From assembly GCA_910587375.1 (NCBI GenBank), contig CAJULR010000003.1, positions 1 to 16,678 of the forward strand: DNA of 16,678 nt, read 5' to 3'. Within the stretch, counting starts at the first letter, position 1, and each line of letters starts with the position of its first letter. Under the pieces are notes generated by a model. It had not been told where the DNA came from. It saw nothing but the letters and a program-made list of their open reading frames with translations, and did not search any database. Positions 1 through 6,348 of this stretch are shown here, piece after piece. A program made the position numbers and the translations under genes. Origin of the DNA: Candidatus Gastranaerophilales bacterium (GTDB taxonomy: Bacteria; Cyanobacteriota; Vampirovibrionia; Gastranaerophilales; Gastranaerophilaceae).

Positions 1-1
1 A

Positions 2-931
2 TATACAACTTGTCAGGACATAATTTTTTGCCTAAGTTTATTAACATTATGTTTCAACCCTTATGCGGATTTATCAGATTTTTGGCGAAAAGGGCTGATA
101 TTTATTTCATTCATTGTCTATCTTCTAATCCCAAGAATTTTACATTACGATAAAGAAGAGGATATTTTTAATGCAATAGATTTCAGAAATTTTGCAGAAC
201 AAAAAGAAATTTTCGTTGCAACAATAACCCATGACCTTAAAGCACCTACATTATCCCAAATTGCAGGGCTTGAAACGCTTTTAAATGAGGAGCAAGGCGA
301 ATTAAACAAAGAACAAAAGGGCATTATAAAGAAAATTTTAAATTCCTGCATGTATATGAAAGAGCTTGTCCTTATGATTTTAAGCACCTATAAGTTTTCA
401 AGCGGGGCAATTGCGCTTAAATATGAAAACTTTGATGTTGTAGAGCTTGTTGAAGAATGTATAGGAGAAATTGAAGGTCTTGCAAAGAATAAAAAGCTCT
501 CATTTATTTTGGACTCTGAAGTTGAAAATACATCAATAATTTCAGCGGACAAATTGCAAATTAAAAGGGTAATTATGAACCTTCTTGCAAATTCCATAAG
601 CTATGCTTATAAAAATACGGAAATAAAAATCGACATTATAAACGAAAAAGGCTTTTTAAGATTTTATATGGAAAATTCAAGCCCATATATTCCTGATGAA
701 ATTTTAAGACAGCTGTTTAAAAAATATGCAAGCTTTTCTTCAAAATATACAAAGGCAGGTTTTGGCCTCGGATTATATTTATCAAGAAGAATAGTTGAAG
801 CACACGGTGGAAACATCCAGGCTGAAAGCCTTAAGGGCAACAAAAACATATTCAGTTTTTACATCCCTTCTTATGAAGCGGTGGATATTATTTCAAACAA
901 AACGGCAGGCGGCGGCAAAGTTACATTCTAA
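2..931 (+). CDS. Sensor histidine kinase, C-terminal part (5' end outside window)
   Basis: The reading frame is open from the left edge to the TAA at 929-931, so the gene starts before the window. About 310 residues are visible. They comprise a hydrophobic stretch (about nt 85-135) that looks like a last membrane helix, a short linker, a HisKA dimerisation helix with H-box THDLKAP (phospho-accepting His at 230-232), and a HATPase_c domain. The ATPase domain has an N-box NLLANS (Asn at 590-592), an F-box-like LFKKYA and a G2 box GFGLGL (from 758). It would autophosphorylate and pass phosphate to a response regulator, which is not in this window. The G1 box is degenerate: NSSPYIP replaces DNGPGIP, so the adenine-contacting Asp is Asn and both glycines are lost. 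Membrane location is inferred from the single helix seen. Confidence 0.9.
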   Translation, partial: YTTCQDIIFCLSLLTLCFNPYADLSDFWRKGLIFISFIVYLLIPRILHYDKEEDIFNAIDFRNFAEQKEIFVATITHDLKAPTLSQIAGLETLLNEEQGELNKEQKGIIKKILNSCMYMKELVLMILSTYKFSSGAIALKYENFDVVELVEECIGEIEGLAKNKKLSFILDSEVENTSIISADKLQIKRVIMNLLANSISYAYKNTEIKIDIINEKGFLRFYMENSSPYIPDEILRQLFKKYASFSSKYTKAGFGLGLYLSRRIVEAHGGNIQAESLKGNKNIFSFYIPSYEAVDIISNKTAGGGKVTF

Positions 932-1019
932 ACCGCAATTTTAGGTTTTAACAACATTAGTTCGCAAATTTTTTCTTTCCTATGTTTTAAAAGATTACTT
1001 ATAGAAAAATGCAGCCAAT

Positions 1020-2153
1020 ATGAAGATTTCAAGCATACACACATTTAAAAAGCACACAATAACACCTGCCTTCAAAGGAAAAGACGACTACAAAAACGAG
1101 GATTTTCCTTTGGATAACGGTGCATTTTTTCTAAAGCCTGAATATTTTCAAGAGCTTCATGGCATAGCATGCCCCCTTCCTCCAATTGAAATAAGCCTAA
1201 GCCAAGGAACATCAACACTTTCAATTTCATCAACCACGGCTCTAAAATACTTAAAAACACAAGATAGAAAAACAAGCGAAAGCCTTGTGTGTAAATTTGC
1301 AGAAGTTTATACAAAAAATCTTCAAGACAGACTAAATTCCGAAGACGAAGCGATGAAACTATACGCACAAACACTTAAGGAAAATTCAGAGCTTAGAAAA
1401 CAAGCGGGCATTGACACTAAAAAGCTTGATAGCGCAAGCAGAACTGCAGCATTATTGCTTGCTTCAACAAATGAGCGGACAAAAATTGCCAAAAAACAAG
1501 CCTATGAAGAAACGGAACTTTTCTTTGAAATATCAAAAACAAGCAAGGGCTATGATTTTTCAAAACAAGAAGAAAAAAGACAAATAGCAGGACTTTTGCA
1601 CACTCTTCAAAAAAATTCTTACCACACAAAAAACCTTGTGCTTGAACTTAAAAAAGCTGCAATAGACACAAACGGCGAAATGGACACAGAATTTGCCGCG
1701 CTTATATGCGCCTTTATTGCAAATCAGGATTTTGCCGTTTCTCCGCTATATATTGCAGATAAAATAACATATTTCACAGGAAAAGACCCAAGGCACAAGG
1801 CTGAAATTATTGAAACTATGTTAAAATTAAACAATACGGATTTTCAGCTTGATGATTATGAGCCTGCTTTTGAAAATTTAATGGAAGCTTGTTTTACAAA
1901 AGACGGACAATTTATAAAAGAGGCTCCGGGCATTGTTTTAAAACTTACAGACGCGGCAGAAGCGCTTCTTAACTGTTGGCTTGATACAGACAGAATTGAT
2001 GACAGCAATATTTTACCTTATATCGAATTTTCAAAAACAATAATTCTTGGATATCTTGAAAACATTATCGACGAAGATGGAAATATAGACGAAACCGAAA
2101 TCCCAAGCAAAGAAGAGCTTCAAAACGTAATTGAAGATCTTTTTCTTGAATAA
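1020..2153 (+). CDS. Hypothetical helical protein with three degenerate DxNG-type repeats
   Basis: I do not recognise this 377-residue protein. It has no signal peptide or membrane segment and looks almost entirely helical and charged, so it is probably cytoplasmic. The N-terminus contains PAFKGK, a short motif I associate with uncharacterised Gastranaerophilales proteins. Residues 85-205 look coiled-coil-like. Three similar loop motifs recur: IDTNGEMDTE (215-224), FTKDGQFIKE (292-301) and IDEDGNIDET (350-359). Each follows a helix and resembles an incomplete EF-hand loop lacking the position-1 Asp. No Shine-Dalgarno sequence is obvious before the ATG. The gene lies 88 bases after the histidine kinase on the same strand. 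Length, codon use and the open frame make it a convincing real gene; its function is unknown. Confidence 0.75.
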   Translation: MKISSIHTFKKHTITPAFKGKDDYKNEDFPLDNGAFFLKPEYFQELHGIACPLPPIEISLSQGTSTLSISSTTALKYLKTQDRKTSESLVCKFAEVYTKNLQDRLNSEDEAMKLYAQTLKENSELRKQAGIDTKKLDSASRTAALLLASTNERTKIAKKQAYEETELFFEISKTSKGYDFSKQEEKRQIAGLLHTLQKNSYHTKNLVLELKKAAIDTNGEMDTEFAALICAFIANQDFAVSPLYIADKITYFTGKDPRHKAEIIETMLKLNNTDFQLDDYEPAFENLMEACFTKDGQFIKEAPGIVLKLTDAAEALLNCWLDTDRIDDSNILPYIEFSKTIILGYLENIIDEDGNIDETEIPSKEELQNVIEDLFLE

Positions 2154-2181
2154 ACCAAACTTTAAAGCAATTCATTTTTAT

Positions 2182-2210
2182 TTGCCATATATTTTTCAAT
2201 AAGTTAATAT
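2182..2210 (+). promoter_or_regulatory. Predicted sigma70-type promoter of the GT29 gene
   Basis: TTGCCA (2182-2187) and TAATAT (2205-2210) are separated by exactly 17 bases and lie about 38 bases upstream of the ATG at 2248. The start itself has a good ribosome site, GGAAGG, seven bases upstream. The boxes match consensus at 5/6 and 4/6 positions. In AT-rich DNA chance matches occur, so this is a moderate call. Confidence 0.5.
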
Positions 2211-2247
2211 ATACATATTGTTTTAATTTCACATCGGAAGGTTTTAT

Positions 2248-3309
2248 ATGAAAATATTTGGAGTTGCCTTTAAAGATACGGAAATAATTGTTACTATATT
2301 TAACAAGAATTTCATTATTCATAAAACCAATAAAACTTATAGATTAATTTTTTCCAGATGGACAGAAAGCGGAGCTTCTGATGAAGTGATTGCAGAGTTA
2401 AAATCGCTATATTCCAATGCGGATTTTTGGAACAACAGCAATAAGGAGCTTTGGCTGATTTATATCTGCTGCCTTTTACAAAGAAAAGATAGCAAAGCGG
2501 CATTGGAAGTCTTGAATAAATATAATAAACTATTTAAAACTGCCTGTATAGAACACTATTTACCGGCCGCAAAACTTGCTTATGAAAACGGTATTATTTC
2601 TGAAGACATAAAACTTGCCGCCAAGCTTTTTGATGAATTTGAATTGGCCAAAAATAACAATTGGCTGTCGCTCTGCCCCCCCCCCTCATTTAAAAACGAA
2701 TTTCAAAACGACTTTAAAAACAGCTCCAAAACCAAATCCATTGCTATCGTAGGAAACGGAAGCGGGCTGATAGGTTCAGGCAAAGGAAAAGAAATCGACT
2801 CCCATGACATTGTAATAAGGTTTAACAAGTTTAGAACACAAGGGTTTGAACAAGATTGCGGAGAAAAGCTTGACATTTGGGTTACACAAACTACGCCCAA
2901 AGAAGAATTTGATGTTAATAATGTAGAAACAATTGTTTTAAGCTATCCATATTTATATTGGAATGCAAGGATTGATTTACAATATTTAAAAAGCATTATA
3001 AAAGACAACAAAAATGTACAATTTTTAACAACCGACGACCTTAAATTTGCCCGCGAATGCTTAAAAAATAATTCCTACCGCCCGACAACAGGCTGTATTT
3101 TAATTCTTGCCCTGTATAGACATTTAAAAAGCTTTGATAACATTGATTTCTACGGCTTTGGTTTTTTAAACGAAGAATTTACGCCGCTTGATCATTATTA
3201 CCAAAAAGTTTCAAAAAGGCACCAGGAAAAAGCCCAGGCTATGCATAATTTTAAAGAAGAAAGCTATTTTTTAAAACAATTAATTCAACAAAAAAGCTTC
3301 ACTAAATAA
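2248..3309 (+). CDS. GT29 family (sialyltransferase-fold) glycosyltransferase, poly-C phase-variable
   Basis: This 353-residue protein has the ordered sialylmotifs of GT29. The L motif (about 163-212) contains IAIVGNGSGLIGSGKG, SHDIVIRFN and QGFEQDCG. The S motif (278-305) contains RPTTGCILILALYRH and FYGFGF. Motif III is HYYQ (316-319), and the VS His/Glu pair is H333/E338 in HNFKEE. Family members transfer sialic acid or related ulosonic acids from CMP-sugars; the donor here is not shown, and no CMP-sugar synthase lies in the window. Residues 1-140 are an extra helical, possibly TPR-like region. No signal peptide or membrane anchor is seen, so it is probably cytoplasmic. A run of ten C at 2676-2685 encodes Pro144-146 between the two parts. 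Gaining or losing one base puts a stop before the L motif, so expression is probably switched by slipped-strand mispairing. The window carries the ON frame. Confidence 0.85.
   Translation: MKIFGVAFKDTEIIVTIFNKNFIIHKTNKTYRLIFSRWTESGASDEVIAELKSLYSNADFWNNSNKELWLIYICCLLQRKDSKAALEVLNKYNKLFKTACIEHYLPAAKLAYENGIISEDIKLAAKLFDEFELAKNNNWLSLCPPPSFKNEFQNDFKNSSKTKSIAIVGNGSGLIGSGKGKEIDSHDIVIRFNKFRTQGFEQDCGEKLDIWVTQTTPKEEFDVNNVETIVLSYPYLYWNARIDLQYLKSIIKDNKNVQFLTTDDLKFARECLKNNSYRPTTGCILILALYRHLKSFDNIDFYGFGFLNEEFTPLDHYYQKVSKRHQEKAQAMHNFKEESYFLKQLIQQKSFTK
2676..2685 (+). repeat. Poly-C tract (10 C) inside the GT29 gene
   Basis: Ten consecutive C occur in an otherwise AT-rich coding region, between the N-terminal helical part and the catalytic domain. 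With 9 C the frame reaches TAG about 22 codons downstream. With 11 C it reaches TAA three codons after the tract. Both frames end before the first sialylmotif. Homopolymeric G/C tracts in glycan genes are a well-known phase-variation mechanism, for example in Campylobacter, Helicobacter and Neisseria. Confidence 0.9.
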
Positions 3310-3319
3310 ATTTCTTGCA

Positions 3320-3363
3320 CCCTGCACACCTTTGCATATCTTTATGCACCTTTGTGCACCGGG
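3320..3363. terminator. Two-tier inverted repeat between convergent genes (possible bidirectional terminator)
   Basis: Between the stops of the convergent genes, TGCACA (3323-3328) pairs with TGTGCA (3353-3358). Inside it, TGCAT (3333-3337) pairs with ATGCA (3344-3348) around a six-base loop. The two stems are separated by an identical unpaired CCTT on each side. CCC at 3320-3322 can extend the outer stem with GGG at 3361-3363 across a two-base bulge. No U-run follows, so it is not a canonical intrinsic terminator. Position suggests transcription end; a protein-binding site is also possible. Confidence 0.35.
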
Positions 3364-3373
3364 CTGTTTATCC

Positions 3374-4453
3374 TTAATGCTTGTTAAACACAAGGAGAAG
3401 CTTTTTCTTTGCAAATTTTAAAAACTCGCCTAAATATGTTGTAACAATAATTCCTGCTATAAAGTAAAAATATGTGGTTTTTAGGGGAAAATAAAACCAG
3501 TAAATATCGGAATTATTTTTAACATCAAACGAAATTCCCTTAAACGCAAGGAATAAATAGGTTATTATATTAAAAACAAGAAGGTGGTTTGCCATAATGT
3601 GGTATGTATTTTGGCCAATTTTTTGCAAAAAAGCCCAATCTTTAACCTTTTCATACAAAATTTCAACTATAAAAAGCGACATCCAAATCCCTGTAAGGCT
3701 TGTTAAAACAGGCACAATCCAATTGTTATACTGGCCCCATACAAGAAGAAAATGGAGCCCTATTCCATCAAGAGGTGAAAAATCCTTGTTTGTAAGCCAC
3801 AAAAGGGATTGCAAAATTAACACAAACCCTAGAATTTTATAAGAAAAAATGTTAATTTTCCCTTCAATTTCATTTTTGTAAAGATATCCAAGATGAATAA
3901 AGAAAAGCGCAAACATGCTTCTTAAAAGCCAAAGAACATTGATGTTTTCAGAATACCATTGAAGCTGAATTGCACCAAGGGCCAAAAGAAGATAAAAGCC
4001 CGCAACCAAAGGTTTTGGTGCCTTTGCAGATTCAAAAACGCCCGAAAAAACTTTATAAATTAAAAGCGTTATAAAAAGACAAGGCACAAACCAAAGCGGG
4101 GAGATTAAATCCAGCTGGTGCCCGGTTAAAAAAGGCATTAAAAATTCATTTTCAAAGGTGACAGGCATTCCCCAAAATTTCCCAACAAAGGGTGCCACGG
4201 CGGCCGTTATTAAAAGATAAACGCCCGCATAGAGAAAATATGGCAGAAGAAGGCTTTTTGCCCTGCGTTTTAAAAATTCAAAAAAGCCGTACTTTGGGTT
4301 AAACACCATGCCGGCAAGAAAGAAAAACAACATAACCTGAAAAGAATATGGCGGAAACATAGGGATGAGTGAAAATTCTAAATGCCCGGACACCACAATT
4401 AAAATTGCAAGCGCTTTTAGAACATTTATTTTATTGTTAAAAACCTTTTCCAT
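3374..4453 (-). CDS. Acyltransferase 3 family membrane protein (OafA/WecH-like)
   Basis: This is a 359-residue, very hydrophobic protein with about ten predicted membrane helices. It has the N-terminal hallmarks of PF01757: a helix starting LKALAILIVVSGH with the conserved His24, then LFFFLAGMVF, then the basic KRRAKSLLLPYF loop (62-73). The family moves acetyl or other acyl groups from cytoplasmic acyl-CoA onto sugars of O-antigen, capsule or other surface glycans in the inner membrane. Size fits a stand-alone acyltransferase without the extra SGNH domain of some OafA proteins. The start has AAGGA about eleven bases upstream. It lies 86 bases downstream of the LacA-type gene on the same strand, so two O-acylating enzymes sit together. 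The acceptor is unknown. A GT29 gene converges on it from the other side. Confidence 0.85.
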   Translation of the reverse strand: MEKVFNNKINVLKALAILIVVSGHLEFSLIPMFPPYSFQVMLFFFLAGMVFNPKYGFFEFLKRRAKSLLLPYFLYAGVYLLITAAVAPFVGKFWGMPVTFENEFLMPFLTGHQLDLISPLWFVPCLFITLLIYKVFSGVFESAKAPKPLVAGFYLLLALGAIQLQWYSENINVLWLLRSMFALFFIHLGYLYKNEIEGKINIFSYKILGFVLILQSLLWLTNKDFSPLDGIGLHFLLVWGQYNNWIVPVLTSLTGIWMSLFIVEILYEKVKDWAFLQKIGQNTYHIMANHLLVFNIITYLFLAFKGISFDVKNNSDIYWFYFPLKTTYFYFIAGIIVTTYLGEFLKFAKKKLLLVFNKH

Positions 4454-4513
4454 TTCTTTACATTTCCTTACATTTTAAACCTGAAAATTGTTGCCCCAAG
4501 TGGGATTTAGAGA

Positions 4514-4519
4514 ATTATA
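4514..4519 (-). promoter_or_regulatory. Perfect -10 hexamer before the acyltransferase-3 gene
   Basis: The minus strand reads TATAAT here, about 60 bases upstream of the start at 4453 and in the gap after the LacA-type gene. No good -35 box sits 16-18 bases upstream, so the call rests on the -10 alone. The gene may instead be read from the promoter at 5118-5146. Confidence 0.25.
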
Positions 4520-4539
4520 AAACTTTTAATGTGCACAAA

Positions 4540-5094
4540 TTATATTTTCCTTGCAACCTTGCAAGGGTTTCCAAACGCAAGCGAGCCCGATGGAATATCC
4601 TTTGTTACAACGCTTCCCGCCCCAATTGTGCAATTGTCCCCAATTGTAACGCCCGGAAACACAACAATATTTCCGCCAAACCAAACATTATTCCCAACTT
4701 TAATTGGTTTTGCATATTCTAAACCCTTGTTTCTCTCTTCAACGTTTAAGGGGTGCCCGGCCGTGTAAAAACCGCAATTTGGCCCAATAAAAACATTATC
4801 CCCAAAGGTTACCTTTGCAGGGTCTAAAATTACAAGGTTATGATTTGAATAGAAATTTTCGCCAATTTCAATATTATACCCGTAATCACACCAAAAAGCA
4901 GGTTCAATTATAAAATTTTCTTTTGTTTTTCCAAGAAGGGTTTTTAAGATTTCCCGTTTTTTATCGGTTTCATCCGGCAAAAGTGCGTTATATTTATGGC
5001 AAAGCGTTTTACATTTTGCACGCTCTTTAATTAAAGACTTATCATAATTTGCGTCATACAAAAGTCCTCTTAACATCTTTTCTTTTTCATCCAT
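4540..5094 (-). CDS. Maltose/galactoside O-acetyltransferase family enzyme (LacA/Maa type)
   Basis: This 184-residue protein matches the LacA/Maa/NodL group in length and architecture. An N-terminal helical mac domain (1-55, beginning EKEKMLRGLLYDANYD) is followed by a left-handed beta-helix of hexapeptide repeats (about 60-165). It ends with the loop TKDIPSGSLAFGNPCKVARKI. The catalytic His is H114 in YTAGHPL, equivalent to His115 of E. coli galactoside acetyltransferase. It transfers acetyl from acetyl-CoA to a hydroxyl of a sugar in the cytoplasm; the true acceptor cannot be read from sequence. A very strong ribosome site, AGGAGG seven bases before the ATG, fixes the start. Its own promoter is predicted at 5118-5146. 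The neighbouring acyltransferase-3 gene suggests a role in glycan decoration, but detoxification of free sugars is an alternative. Confidence 0.92.
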   Translation of the reverse strand: MDEKEKMLRGLLYDANYDKSLIKERAKCKTLCHKYNALLPDETDKKREILKTLLGKTKENFIIEPAFWCDYGYNIEIGENFYSNHNLVILDPAKVTFGDNVFIGPNCGFYTAGHPLNVEERNKGLEYAKPIKVGNNVWFGGNIVVFPGVTIGDNCTIGAGSVVTKDIPSGSLAFGNPCKVARKI

Positions 5095-5117
5095 AACAAC
5101 ACCTCCTAAGGAAAGTT

Positions 5118-5146
5118 ATTTTATCAAACAACCCAAAAATGTGCAA
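5118..5146 (-). promoter_or_regulatory. Predicted sigma70-type promoter of the LacA-type gene
   Basis: On the minus strand TTGCAC (5146-5141) and TAAAAT (5123-5118) are exactly 17 bases apart. They lie about 24 bases upstream of the start at 5094, immediately before the strong AGGAGG ribosome site. Confidence 0.55.
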
Positions 5147-5179
5147 ACAAAAATAATGCTGAGTTAATTCGCAGTGTCA

Positions 5180-5208
5180 TTGCCTGCAGATTAAAACTAT
5201 GCTATTCT
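5180..5208 (+). promoter_or_regulatory. Predicted extended -10 promoter of the 222-aa/doc unit
   Basis: TTGCCT (5180-5185) and TATTCT (5203-5208) are 17 bases apart. A TG one base before the -10 box gives an extended -10 (TGCTATTCT). The distance to the ATG is about 26 bases. It diverges from the promoter at 5118-5146. Confidence 0.55.
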
Positions 5209-5217
5209 TAAAGAATA
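5203..5217. promoter_or_regulatory. Perfect 15-bp palindrome over the -10 box (candidate operator)
   Basis: TATTCTTAAAGAATA is a perfect dyad with a single central base. It covers the -10 hexamer of the predicted promoter and the probable transcription start. A repressor bound here would block polymerase. The natural candidates are the products of the unit itself, as in Phd/Doc autoregulation, but no DNA-binding domain was recognised in either protein. AT-rich palindromes also arise by chance. Confidence 0.4.
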
Positions 5218-5233
5218 TAAAATAAAGGAATAA

Positions 5234-5902
5234 ATGATGGGTTTAGCCCTTCGCCTTGAAAAAGAGAGCATAAACAGTATAAATTCCCATAAAGATGATT
5301 ATATGAACAAAGTCTTTGATTTTATAAAATTTAAAGACTTAAAATCTTATGTTGATTTTATAAATAAAGAAAAATTCTTCACCTTCACACTCACTGTCAC
5401 AGAAGGAAGTGCAGCGCTTGAAAAAGAACCCATATTTAAAACCAGGGAAGAATTTGAAGCTTTTGTTGCAAAAAATGAGCACTTTATATCAGGCGTAAAA
5501 AAATATCCAAACACAAAACTTAAAAAGAAATATATGCGCCTTGATGATGAAGAATTAGAAGCGTTTGAATTTTTAAAATTAAGATATAAGCAAATTGAAG
5601 ACAAAGAATATGTTTTAAACCCTGAAGTTTTTGAGGATGGCAATTCAGAAAACAAAAACGAAAACAATCCAAAAAATGACAAAAAGCCCCTTGAAGACAG
5701 AATGTATCTTGTTTTGGGCGCATTATATGATTCTTATGCGGATGTAAATGCAGATTTTATGACGCCTTTTGTAAAAAAAATATTAAAAAAGGCATTTATT
5801 ATTGCAAAAAAATACGGATACATAATGACAAGTTCAATGGAAAATTTAATAAAAATTAATTCCGTTTCATATAAAAGGGCGCTAGATGAGCTTGCAAAGT
5901 AG
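5234..5902 (+). CDS. Hypothetical protein upstream of and overlapping doc
   Basis: I do not recognise this 222-residue protein. It is charged and soluble, with no signal peptide or membrane segment. An N-terminal alpha/beta region (about 1-130) is followed by a low-complexity Asn/Glu/Lys linker (about 138-154, NSENKNENNPKNDKKP) and a helical C-terminal domain (155-222). Two in-frame ATGs occur at 5234 and 5237; AAGGA lies four bases from the first and seven from the second, so the second may be the real start. Its last 17 bases overlap the Doc gene in another frame, so the two are co-translated. Position suggests an antitoxin or partner of Doc, but it is about three times longer than Phd and has no recognisable Phd or AbrB fold. 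This role is inference only. Confidence 0.75.
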   Translation: MMGLALRLEKESINSINSHKDDYMNKVFDFIKFKDLKSYVDFINKEKFFTFTLTVTEGSAALEKEPIFKTREEFEAFVAKNEHFISGVKKYPNTKLKKKYMRLDDEELEAFEFLKLRYKQIEDKEYVLNPEVFEDGNSENKNENNPKNDKKPLEDRMYLVLGALYDSYADVNADFMTPFVKKILKKAFIIAKKYGYIMTSSMENLIKINSVSYKRALDELAK

Positions 5903-6281
5903 CGACATTGTTTTCTTAACAGAAGAAGAAATCCTTTTAATCCATCGAAGCATTCTGCAAGAAAATGAAACTGCAGAAATTTTTAATCAAAACAACCTAA
6001 ATTCAGCCATAAACCAACCACAGGCAACATTTGACGGCGAATTTTTATATAAAGATATTTGCGAAATGGCCGCAGCTTATTTAATCTCCTTTGCAAAAGA
6101 CCATGCATTTTATGCCGGAAATAAAAGAATTGCGCTCAGCGCCTGTTCAATTTTTCTGCAAAGAAACAACCACAGATTGCTTTTAGACAACAACGAGGCC
6201 GCAGAATTAATATTAAAATGCGTCACAGGCGAATATTCAAAAGAAGATGTCATTGAAATAATATCTAAAAACATTGCGTAG
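5886..6281 (+). CDS. doc: Doc/Fic family (death-on-curing) protein with altered active site
   Basis: The protein is 131 residues, close to the 126 of phage P1 Doc. It begins with the family's FLTEEEILLIHRSIL helix and carries the Fic core HAFYAGNKRIAL (73-84), followed by the Doc-typical helix SIFLQRNN. Doc proteins phosphorylate elongation factor Tu and stop translation; related Fic proteins AMPylate targets. The catalytic His73, Phe75, Gly78, Asn79, Lys80 and Arg81 are present. Position 77, normally Asp or Glu and needed for metal binding, is Ala (codon GCC at 6114-6116). The protein may therefore be weakened, inactive, or use another chemistry. The start overlaps the upstream gene by 17 bases, with a GGG-containing ribosome site just upstream. 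It is most likely the toxin-type half of a two-gene unit. Confidence 0.88.
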   Translation: MSLQSSDIVFLTEEEILLIHRSILQENETAEIFNQNNLNSAINQPQATFDGEFLYKDICEMAAAYLISFAKDHAFYAGNKRIALSACSIFLQRNNHRLLLDNNEAAELILKCVTGEYSKEDVIEIISKNIA

Positions 6282-6348
6282 CCTTGCTTTGAATATTGCG
6301 CACAAGCCGAATTGACAAATTGCCAAGCCCCAAACTTTGACTATAATA

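Noticed and set aside
350..357. Canonical EF-hand assignment for the unknown protein at 1020-2153 (residues 350-357)
   Set aside because: Position 1 of the loop is Ile rather than Asp and the other copies lack several ligands, so calcium binding cannot be claimed. The coordinates given are residue numbers of that protein.
350..931. Treating the kinase as a short complete gene starting at the ATG at 350
   Set aside because: The same frame is open upstream to the window edge and contains the H-box His at 230, so the gene is longer and merely truncated by the window.
2065..2322. Minus-strand frame crossing the GT29 promoter region
   Set aside because: It is antisense to both flanking genes' ends and covers a well-formed plus-strand promoter; the composition does not look coding.
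4529..4768. Plus-strand reading frames opposite the LacA-type gene
   Set aside because: They are antisense shadows of a clearly conserved acetyltransferase with an ideal ribosome site.
5347..5682. 111-codon minus-strand frame
   Set aside because: It is antisense to the 222-residue gene, Phe/Ser-rich as expected from reversed Lys/Glu codons, and has no ribosome site.
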